In this document: positions 1-6,500 of the stretch, one piece after another | Numbering within the stretch: the first letter of the stretch is position 1 | Layout of the letters: every line of letters begins with the position of its first letter | NCBI GenBank assembly: GCA_002405405.1 | Contig: DHLT01000173.1 | Coordinates: 1-6,855 of the forward strand | Origin: Ignavibacteria bacterium UBA4661 | GTDB taxonomy: Bacteria > Bacteroidota > Ignavibacteria > Kapaibacteriales > UBA4661 | Reading direction: 5' to 3' | DNA length: 6,855 bases | The notes under the pieces: generated by a model | Database searches by the model: none | Told to the model about the DNA's origin: nothing | What the model saw: only the letters and a program-made list of their open reading frames with translations | Program-made: the position numbers and the translations under genes

Positions 1-46
1 GTTTTGAGTAAAAAGCAGTCTTTTTTGCTACTCAATTTTGAGTAAC
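1..46. repeat. Three-arm repeat able to form alternative hairpins
   Basis: TTGAGTA occurs at 4-10 and 38-44, and its complement TACTCAA at 29-35. The middle arm can pair with either neighbour: tightly with the right one (2-base centre) or with the left one over a loop that also pairs A-run with T-run. It may be a terminator or operator remnant of a gene left of the window. Confidence 0.4.
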
Positions 47-69
47 AATGGAAAAATCAAAAACTCTGT

Positions 70-127
70 TTTTAGCGAAATTTCCCCTTCCCAAAAATGG
101 GAAGCGGGATTTTAGCGAAATTTCCCC
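70..127. repeat. 18-base direct repeat at a 40-base period enclosing a hairpin
   Basis: TTTTAGCGAAATTTCCCC occurs identically at 70-87 and 110-127. Between the copies CTTCCCA (87-93) pairs with TGGGAAG (98-104) around AAAA, a 7-bp stem. This arrangement is typical of dispersed intergenic repeats rather than of coding DNA. Confidence 0.7.
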
Positions 128-192
128 ACGCCCTGCGAGGCGAGATGACGACATTCTGCCGTAATTTTACAATAGATCAGACGGCTGACACC
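117..192. repeat. Diverged direct repeat, copy A
   Basis: This copy starts GAAATTTCCCCACGCCC and continues through TAATTTTACAATAGATCAGAC. It matches 810-875 in the same orientation, roughly 690 bases away; about 75% identity over the best 40 bases by hand count. It overlaps the second unit of the 40-base-period repeat just to its left. Confidence 0.6.
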
Positions 193-350
193 GGCAAATT
201 TATGGGGGGAGAGAATACCCGCGACGACCATGTCAGAAAGGTTGAGTTGCCTACCTCGAGTTTCGTTGTCAATGTTGGCAATGAAATGTATCTTTCCCCT
301 TCTGATCGGTATTGCAGCATTCTTGCATATCATCACATGACCATCACATA

Positions 351-392
351 AAAAACAAAAAGCGTTACCCACACAAATGGCAGGTAACGCTT
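351..392 (-). terminator. Rho-independent terminator, minus strand
   Basis: AAGCGTTACC (360-369 on the plus strand) is perfectly complementary to GGTAACGCTT (383-392), a 10-bp stem with a 13-base loop. On the minus strand the stem is followed at once by a T-rich tract (TTTTTGTTTTTT). It should end transcripts coming from the right. The nearest defensible gene in that direction, the 82-residue one, stops about 590 bases earlier, so the terminator either ends a long untranslated tail or belonged to a gene now lost from 393-978. Confidence 0.8.
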
Positions 393-414
393 ATATGGTT
401 CTCACACGATTGCC

Positions 415-432
415 TAAAACACAAGTGTTTTA
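415..432. repeat. 18-base perfect palindrome
   Basis: TAAAACAC and GTGTTTTA flank a 2-base centre (AA at 423-424). The short centre suits a binding site for a dimeric regulator better than an RNA hairpin, although no credible gene starts beside it. It lies 23 bases to the right of the terminator stem. Confidence 0.4.
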
Positions 433-677
433 TCATACCGTCATTGGTCAAGAACCCATGTAATTCTTCTATGGTTAGATAGAGCTTGCGCTTTTTCATC
501 CCATCATGGAGCAAGAATTACACTTCAATACAAGAAGCGATGAACACTTGTCAGTACGCCACGACTGAGGTTTTGGAGAGAACATCTGCCACTACCAACA
601 CATGGTACCATATGCAGAGTCAGATTCCAGACGCTATTTCATTGGTTCATCAAAACAAGAAACAACGAGGAGAAGGC

Positions 678-743
678 GGCGACCTCTTCAAGGTCTGAGG
701 GTGTTCACTCTCGTTTTCGGAGGACTCACGTACTCAGGTCGCC
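678..743. repeat. Inverted repeat with an alternative nested hairpin
   Basis: GGCGACCT (678-685) is perfectly complementary to AGGTCGCC (736-743). The inner GACCT (681-685) can also pair with AGGTC at 691-695 over a 5-base loop, so two mutually exclusive structures are possible. No T-run follows on either strand. Function unknown; it may be chance. Confidence 0.35.
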
Positions 744-809
744 AATGGTGTACTTCGCAATACACATTTCCTCATGAGTCTTGCTGATTCAAAAGTACAA
801 TGAATCTCT

Positions 810-875
810 GAAATTTCCCCACAACCTATAATGATGTTCTGCTGTAATTTTGCGACAGATCAGACCACCGACATG
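810..875. repeat. Diverged direct repeat, copy B
   Basis: This stretch begins GAAATTTCCCCAC and aligns with 117-192 after a gap of about 10-12 bases. Over the best ungapped 40 bases (836-875 against 153-192) I count 30 identities, including GTAATTTT and AGATCAGAC. It is probably a member of a dispersed intergenic repeat family or an old duplication; the stretch shows no convincing coding sequence. Confidence 0.6.
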
Positions 876-939
876 GGAAGCAGGGACACTGACCGGGATA
901 ATTTTGTCGGAGATTACGTTCTCGGCTCCATTCTCTTTT

Positions 940-978
940 TTGAGAAATTAGTGTTCCCTGCGCTGGTCGGTTTCTCAA
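940..978. repeat. 8-bp perfect inverted repeat directly after the 82-residue gene
   Basis: TTGAGAAA (940-947) and TTTCTCAA (971-978) flank a 23-base loop and end one base from the stop codon at 979-981. On the minus strand the second arm is followed by an A-run, not a T-run, so it is not a canonical rho-independent terminator, though it could protect the 3' end of the transcript. Confidence 0.45.
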
Positions 979-1227
979 TCACAATGGTTCAATCTCATTG
1001 TTGTGTGCACGCAGATAATCTCCTGAACCCTCTCGGTTAGTGAGCTTCACGCGAGCACGAAAACGTGTACCGACCGGATACCCTTCACGTATCGTACGTG
1101 AGCAGGCAACATCAAGATTCTGAGGATATAGCTCGCCTGCAATAGGGCGAACACAAATCGTGGAACGTTTGCCTCTACCACTATGCCAATAGCTTTCGAC
1201 GATGATTTCAACATATTCTGAATTCAT
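979..1227 (-). CDS. 82-residue protein of unknown function
   Basis: I cannot assign a family with confidence. The protein is soluble and basic-to-neutral, with no signal peptide or membrane segment. Alternating hydrophobic patterns (YVEIIVESYW at 5-14, STICVRPIAGELYP at 22-35, TRFRARVKLTNREG at 54-67) suggest a small mostly-beta fold. PVGTRFRARVKL looks like a barrel strand, as in OB-like or SH3-like folds, but that is inference. Reasons to believe it is a gene: regular amino-acid composition, an ATG at 1225-1227, and a position 41 bp after the DprA-like gene on the same strand. The opposite strand is also open here in part, but gives a less protein-like product. An inverted repeat starts directly after its stop. 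Confidence 0.6.
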   Translation of the reverse strand: MNSEYVEIIVESYWHSGRGKRSTICVRPIAGELYPQNLDVACSRTIREGYPVGTRFRARVKLTNREGSGDYLRAHNNEIEPL

Positions 1228-1242
1228 ATCTTATACCACCAT

Positions 1243-1265
1243 ACAATGAAAAAAGACACCATTGT
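1243..1265. repeat. Small inverted repeat between the DprA-like gene and the 82-residue gene
   Basis: ACAATG (1243-1248) and CATTGT (1260-1265) are perfect complements around an 11-base A-rich loop. On the minus strand the T6 run lies in the loop, not after the stem, so this is not a standard intrinsic terminator. It sits in the 41-bp gap and could affect expression of the downstream gene. Confidence 0.4.
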
Positions 1266-1268
1266 TGC

Positions 1269-1742
1269 TCACAAAAATATGATGGGTTTTGCTACTTTCG
1301 ATAAGAGTGCTGATAATGAACCATGTGGATTGCTGTAGCCAACTGTGATGCTCTCTGCAAGCTCTGTCATGAGCATATTGCGTTTGTGGGCTGTGTGTGC
1401 TGATACTCTTTGTACGGATCTGTCAAAAGGGGTAATGATGAGCAATCTACCCTGTTCTAAAGGTTTTTCAAATTCAGGTTCTAATTTTCCCTTTAGACCT
1501 CTTGCTAATGCCAAAATGATGGACTGCTCCCCTTTGAGCAAATAATGTAACACATCTTTCTCTATTTGGCTATGAAAACCACTGATAACACAATTACCTT
1601 GTTCTCTTTGCTCAATTGCCCAATCATAGCATTTCAATACCACCGAAGCAGGTACTTTTCGACTGCATAAAAAAGCAACTTTATATTGCTTTAATAGTTC
1701 GATATTGCCGGCATAATGTTCCATTGGAACAGAAAGTTGCAT
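1269..1742 (-). CDS. Short DprA/SLOG-like Rossmann-fold protein
   Basis: This 157-residue protein resembles the Rossmann core of DprA/Smf, the DNA-processing protein that binds single-stranded DNA and loads RecA, and the wider SLOG nucleotide-binding superfamily. Core motifs appear in the expected order: VAFLCSRKVP (22-31, where DprA has its GSR), VISGFHSQIEKDV (52-64, compare SGxAxGID), IILALARGL (75-83), LLIITPF (100-106), HKRNMLMTELAESITVGYS (119-137, compare RNRIIAGLS followed by a strand) and NPHGSLSALLSKVAKPIIFL (138-157). It lacks the extra N-terminal SAM-like and C-terminal winged-helix domains of full DprA, which is typically roughly twice as long or more. It might be a stand-alone SLOG protein that senses or binds nucleotides, a role known in some defence systems, rather than a transformation factor. 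The ATG at 1740-1742 is the first in frame; M7 is an alternative. It is followed after 41 bp by the 82-residue gene on the same strand. Confidence 0.8.
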   Translation of the reverse strand: MQLSVPMEHYAGNIELLKQYKVAFLCSRKVPASVVLKCYDWAIEQREQGNCVISGFHSQIEKDVLHYLLKGEQSIILALARGLKGKLEPEFEKPLEQGRLLIITPFDRSVQRVSAHTAHKRNMLMTELAESITVGYSNPHGSLSALLSKVAKPIIFL

Positions 1743-1911
1743 TGTGTATAGTCCGCTTTGTAGAAAATTTGTAATACAATACTGTTTTTTTCACATTGTT
1801 TGGTAAATACGCAATGCAATGTAATGCGTTGTATTTCAATTACTTACGTTGGTGCCTACAGTTTATCAACCACTTTCTATTTACATAGTGTACGCATAAC
1901 TCTTGTTTTTT
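1743..1911. other. 169-bp AT-rich gap between the AlbA_2 gene and the DprA-like gene
   Basis: No gene fits here. It contains one arm and part of the second arm of a 21-base near-perfect direct repeat (listed separately) and a small inverted repeat ACGCA/TGCGT (1809-1813 with 1825-1829, 11-base loop). The gap is long enough to hold a promoter for the two downstream genes. Read on the minus strand, a TTACAA and a TATACA 18 bases apart lie just before the ATG at 1742, but the second box is only 2 bases from the start codon, so I do not call it a promoter. No rho-independent terminator is evident after the 546-residue gene. Confidence 0.5.
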
Positions 1912-1924
1912 TCACATTTTTTGG
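1783..1924. repeat. 21-base direct repeat, two copies at 1783-1803 and 1904-1924
   Basis: TGTTTTTTTCACAT-type sequence occurs twice with 20 of 21 positions identical (G versus T at position 15 of the repeat), 100 bases apart. The right copy covers the last codons and stop of the AlbA_2/HATPase gene on the minus strand; the left copy is in the gap. The pair could be a duplicated gene end, the scar of an insertion with duplication of its target, or a coincidence favoured by the T-run. Confidence 0.65.
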
Positions 1925-3552
1925 GAGATAGAATACCTTCGCCATCTATTAATTCCGATATAGGAAACTTCACCTTCAGTTATCAATCTTTCTAATTGCT
2001 TTCTTATTTTCCTTTGTGGGATCTCACCGCCAATTCGTTGGTTGATTTCACTGATTGACGAATGTGGGTAGGTGGATATATCCTGAAAAATGAGTTCTTT
2101 CAATCTGTAGTTCTCAATCTTTTTTAAACTGGTCTTTCCTTTAAACTCTAACCTTTGCAGAAACTCAGGTGCTACAAAATATTCCACGCCTTTTGTTCTG
2201 CCTTTTGATTGCACAATCCCTAAATCGGGCAATCTGCCTAACCAATCTCTGATGGCATTTTGCTGAGGCAGATGTAACACTTTGGAAAATTCAGTTGCCG
2301 ATAATGTAGTGTGTTGTGCAATTAAGCCCAAGCAAATTATTTCCTTTTGCCGTAAAGCAAATTCCTCATTCGCTCTGCTTACCAATTTAATAACCTCTGT
2401 TTTGATAATATGTTTTTTAATAACGACCGCCACTCTGTCATCACCTTCGGATGGAATAGGTATTTGCTTTCCGTTCGATAATAAAGTTTCATACATCCTA
2501 TCGTATCCACTGCCTTCACGTTCCATCAGTTTAAGGTCATAAAAAACCTTAGAAAGATGCTCATTCCGCTTTACTGTCTTGTGCAAGATGTTGCTGGGAG
2601 TAACGCCTATTGGGAACCTGCCCGGATTGTGTATCTCTAATCGATCCGGAAATAAGTTGATAAAAATATCGCCTCGGGTGGTGTAGGAACGATGCACCAA
2701 AGCATTGGCAAGTAACTCACGAACTACATCTTCTTCGTAGTTAGGAATAAATTTTCTAAACAATCCATCCGAAACCTCAATCCCTTCTTTCCAATCGGGT
2801 ATCTGTGTCCAAACTGCTTCTAACATTTCTTTGGGGTTGAGTGAAAAATAATCAAACACAATTTTATATACTCTGTAGCCTTGCTCATCAAATTTTAAAA
2901 ACTGAATCACTGGAGCATACAAGAGCTTCGCTCTGTCCGTGCGTTTGCCCAACCACAACACTCCCAAGTTGGTTAAATAATCGCCTTCGGAAAACAAGTA
3001 ATACTCCAGTAACTCGTTGGTTGGTTTTTGCTTAACAAAGTCGGATACTCGGTTCGATGAGCGGATGTCATTGATACATGCTTGAACTTTTTGATTATCA
3101 ATATCCGTAAGCTTTACCTTGGTGATCTTGGTTTCCCAAATAAATGATGGCTTATCAGTAAGCAAGCGCAATAATTCATCGGGTGGCAGTGGTGTGCAGG
3201 TATCAGAAATACGCAGATAATATCTACCATCGGTGGTGCCGGCAATGGAAGATGTACTGGGGAGAACGGTTAGTTCAATGATCTCGCCTCCGTTTTCAGC
3301 AGTCTTTATGTGTGTATGTGTGCCTACATTGATGGTCAGTTCCGATATTCTTTTGCGAATTTTATCGGGCAGTGTTGTATCTATTTTTTGATTGGGTGGC
3401 GGCAACGATTCGTTATCTTCAATGCCTATAAGAATAATACCACCACGAGCATTCGCAAAGCATACACAATCTTTTGCTAACTCATCAAAATCAGACGTAG
3501 CACCTACCACCACTCTTAGCGACTTTTTTTCGATATGTTGTGTTTCGTGCAT
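1912..3552 (-). CDS. AlbA_2 / HATPase_c_4 domain protein with C-terminal winged helices (COG2865-like)
   Basis: This 546-residue protein matches the architecture often named RecG-like ATP-binding protein or putative transcriptional regulator. An AlbA_2 (Schlafen-like) domain covers about residues 7-130, recognised by EKKS near the start, DELAKDCVCFANARGG (23-38) and ILIGIEDNE (40-48). A GHKL-type ATPase domain (HATPase_c_4) covers about 275-356: the N-box-like RELLANALVHRSY (278-290), RLEIHNPGRFP (304-314) and the glycine-rich EREGSGYDRM (344-353). Two winged-helix-like segments follow (about 400-465 and 485-540), suggesting DNA binding. The start ATG at 3550-3552 lies 6 bases after the methyltransferase stop, so the two are co-transcribed and perhaps translationally coupled. 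In other genomes such proteins often neighbour restriction-modification and other defence genes, but their biochemical role is poorly settled; regulation of, or nucleic-acid sensing for, the adjacent enzyme is inference. Length and domains look intact. Confidence 0.9.
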   Translation of the reverse strand: MHETQHIEKKSLRVVVGATSDFDELAKDCVCFANARGGIILIGIEDNESLPPPNQKIDTTLPDKIRKRISELTINVGTHTHIKTAENGGEIIELTVLPSTSSIAGTTDGRYYLRISDTCTPLPPDELLRLLTDKPSFIWETKITKVKLTDIDNQKVQACINDIRSSNRVSDFVKQKPTNELLEYYLFSEGDYLTNLGVLWLGKRTDRAKLLYAPVIQFLKFDEQGYRVYKIVFDYFSLNPKEMLEAVWTQIPDWKEGIEVSDGLFRKFIPNYEEDVVRELLANALVHRSYTTRGDIFINLFPDRLEIHNPGRFPIGVTPSNILHKTVKRNEHLSKVFYDLKLMEREGSGYDRMYETLLSNGKQIPIPSEGDDRVAVVIKKHIIKTEVIKLVSRANEEFALRQKEIICLGLIAQHTTLSATEFSKVLHLPQQNAIRDWLGRLPDLGIVQSKGRTKGVEYFVAPEFLQRLEFKGKTSLKKIENYRLKELIFQDISTYPHSSISEINQRIGGEIPQRKIRKQLERLITEGEVSYIGINRWRRYSISQKM

Positions 3553-3558
3553 CGTTGT

Positions 3559-6500
3559 CTATTCCTCTTCTTCGCCCTCTAATTCTTTCCCCATGCGATA
3601 CTTGATGTCGTAGTTGATGATGAAGTCTAACTCCTCCTCCGTAAAGCCATAGTGCTGGGCTAAAACAGCATCAATTTCGTCAATAATAGGTTTCGAAAGA
3701 GCTATCTTAAATGATTGAGTTTGTGTTTCTCCTGTTTGTTTTTGAATCCTAGTGAGCATTGCAGAGTTTGCTTCCAAATCCTTCAAATATTTCTTGCCAA
3801 ATTTTAGTAGTTCAGTATCATCTAACATTGAAGAAGGAAATTTAAAACCCTGAATATCGCTAGGATTTAAGTCACGAAGATTAGATGTAATAGTATACCA
3901 CCACCAAAACAAGTTGCTACTTAGTATTGCGATACAAATTATATCGTGGTTTTTCTCCTTTACAGCAAAAAAAGTTTCTCGACTGGATTTGCCTTCTTTT
4001 CCATTTACATAAAACTTTGGGGGAAAATTGGTAAATCTTTTCCAATACAACCCACCAGTAGTTCTATAATAAATGCGATTTGATGAATGTTTACTTATTA
4101 TGTGAGATTTTGTTTTGTCCGATTTTAAAACTTTTTGAAGAATTATTTCTTCAATCTTATTCCCAAGCTTTGGAACCCAGAAAGAATTTCGTTTATTGTT
4201 CCAAGGTATAAAAGAAATATTTGGAAAAACATCATCTCTTGTATCTGATGACCATTTGATGTAGTTAGTGTTATATACATTCTGCCTATCGCTATAATTC
4301 GAAACAAATATTGTTAATGCACGATTTACATTTTCAAATAGTTTGCCTGGTCGCCAAGCAAAATTTGAGTACCAAGTTATTTTATTGTTCTCAAGTAAAT
4401 TTTGTATTACTATCATTCTTTGAGTGCAGACCAATGCAAGCGGCACAATCATTGAAATATTTCCTGTGTCTTTAAGAATTTGAAGACTTCTTTCCATACA
4501 CATATTGTGAACAGCACCTGATTCAAGTGTTTTAAGACCTTTTAGTTGATAATTTATTTGTCGAATTTCTAAATAAGGCGGATTCCCAATGATCACATCA
4601 AAGCCACCCTTCGACTTGCTCAGGGCATCGCCCTTATCTTGTATTATTTCATAAAACTCTGCAAACCAATGAAAGGGCTGGTGCGAGGCAAGCCATGCAT
4701 GGAGTTTGGCGGGTTTGGTAGTATCAATACCATACAGCTGTTTGGCGAGTAGGATATTGAGTTCGTCGTTAAGCTCTTTCAGGCGTTTGTTGAGTTCTTC
4801 TTTTGCCTGTCTGAATTCCTTAAAATCATCGCCATAGGTGAGCTGAATTTCTTTATAGCGTGCAAAAGCACGAGCTACGATGTCGCACTTCTCCTTGATG
4901 TTTTCTTTGTCATTATCGAAGTCCATTCTATTCTCAAGAGCAGTATCTAAGTCAGCTTCGGTAGCAAAGCCCACGAGTGTATTTCCTGCACGTATATTAA
5001 AATCAATATCAGGCAGTGGCTCTAAGCCAAGATTGAGCTTGCGGTAGTCCGGCTCGACTGTTGCAATGAGCTTGAGGAAGAGGCGCAGTTTTGCAATCTC
5101 CACTGCTTCACGCATGATATCCACGCCATACAGATTCTGCAGGATGATGTTTTTATAAATGAAGTATTGCAGATTGGGGTGCTGTGGGCTTTGGATGTTT
5201 TCTAAGACTTCTCTGAAAAACTTGAACTTATGTTGAAAGTTCTTTTTGTCGCCGGCATTTGCTCTGTCTTCATCTTCGGTAAAAGCCCTCATGCGTTGAA
5301 TACAACTCTCATAGAGTGGCTCAAGGATATTCATCGCGGCAAAGAGAAATGCTCCTGAGCCACAGGTTGGGTCAAGAATCGTAACGCTATTGAGTGCTTT
5401 ATAGAAGTGCTTGAGCAGTTCGGGGTCGGAAGTGCTTTCTACCACATCTTGTGCAAACTGACGTATGTTGAGGTTGTACGTGATAAAGTCATTGATGCTC
5501 TGAATCTCTCCGCTATCAATCTTCATGCGTATATCGGTGTAGCGATTTCTTCTCTCAACAACTTCACGCCAAATTTCTGTTGGTAGAGCATAGTCAGCTG
5601 GAGCGGATTTATTCCATTCTTTTCTACGCTCTAAAAGATTGGGTTGCGAGGTATCAATGCCAATGTGAATATCTTCAGGCAGTGCCATATCTACGCCTTT
5701 TTTTACAGCATCATAGATGTATCGGTCGCCACTGTGCTGTACCATGCGCCACACTTCGGCATCTGCGGTAAATGCTTTGGGATATTGGCGTTTGGTTTCA
5801 TCAAACAAATAGGGAAGGATACAGTTTTTACTGATGTAATCGGTAATATCTTCTTTGGTGTAGTACGCACCCATATTCGCCCTGTCATTGATATACTTCT
5901 CAAAGATGTAACCAATCACATCGGGGTTAATGTCCTTTCCGCTTGCTGTAATGCGTGTATCTAAGTGCCATTCGTACTGATCGAAGAAGTCGAAGAGGCG
6001 TTCAAATGCTTTGTCTTCAATGGCAATAGTGGTATTGGATTTTTCTAATTCGTGTTCATCAAAGAGACCACCATTCAAGTAAGGAATTGTGCCAATTTCT
6101 ATTCGGGTGCTTGGGCTTTGAGTTGGTTCGTTCAAACCTTTGTGAAACAGCACCAAGAGGAAATCACGATAGAAGGAATAGAATTTTGCTTTACCCTTTT
6201 TCGCTTTGCAAGCATTGAGTTTATCACGTAGATAGTTTTTATTGTTATCTAAAAATCCTTTCTTCTGAATGAAGTAGCATAACATCAGGCGATTCATCAT
6301 CAAGGACGCATACCATTCCTGATCGGCTTTATTGGTAATGCCTTTGATGAATGAAAGAAATGCAGTGTGTTCCTTTTTGAATTTATCATAGAACTGTTTT
6401 GTAACACGCTCATTGTTTTGCTGAAAGTTATCGGCAATGCGTTTGGTTACATCAACGATAGTGATATGTTCTTCTTCGTCTAACTCAAAGAAAATTCCTG

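Larger units (their letters stand above)
1..978. other. Gene-poor region with repeats and possible gene remnants
   Basis: No reading frame here has the length, composition or recognisable motif of a real protein. Short frames exist on both strands but overlap one another and the repeats. The region holds a hairpin cluster (1-46), a 40-base-period repeat with a stem-loop (70-127), two diverged copies of a roughly 65-75 base repeat (117-192, 810-875), a minus-strand terminator (351-392), a palindrome (415-432) and an inverted repeat (678-743). Between 393 and 800 the sequence does not have the AT-rich look of the other gaps and may contain a decayed gene or element; I could not identify it on either strand. 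Confidence 0.6.

Noticed and set aside
97..372. Overlapping open frames on both strands (plus 97-351, minus 112-372)
   Set aside because: They lie on each other and on the repeats and terminator, have no recognisable motifs, and the minus one begins inside the terminator loop/stem.
365..499. 44-residue minus-strand frame beginning MKKRKLYLTIEELHGFL with four cysteines near the end
   Set aside because: It looks mildly protein-like, but its last codons run through the terminator stem, the frame upstream is broken by stops, and it matches nothing I know. It could be the tail of a decayed gene.
486..787. Plus-strand frames 486-698 (TTG start) and 602-787
   Set aside because: They overlap each other in different frames, end at stops without a domain, and the region contains inverted repeats. 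Not defensible as genes.
1..1000. CRISPR array or tRNA gene
   Set aside because: Repeats are only two copies each and diverged or 40-base tandem; no regular spacer pattern, no tRNA-like TTC-arm and acceptor pairing was found.
831..1040. Plus-strand 69-residue frame
   Set aside because: It starts in repeat copy B and runs antisense into the 82-residue gene, which is the better candidate.
1743..1775. TTACAA-18-TATACA promoter for the DprA-like gene
   Set aside because: The second box ends 2 bases before the ATG, leaving no room for a normal leader, and such AT-rich matches are expected by chance.
5580..5964. Several 60-106 residue frames on both strands
   Set aside because: All lie inside the methyltransferase gene, whose frame carries the recognisable motifs; they are shadows.
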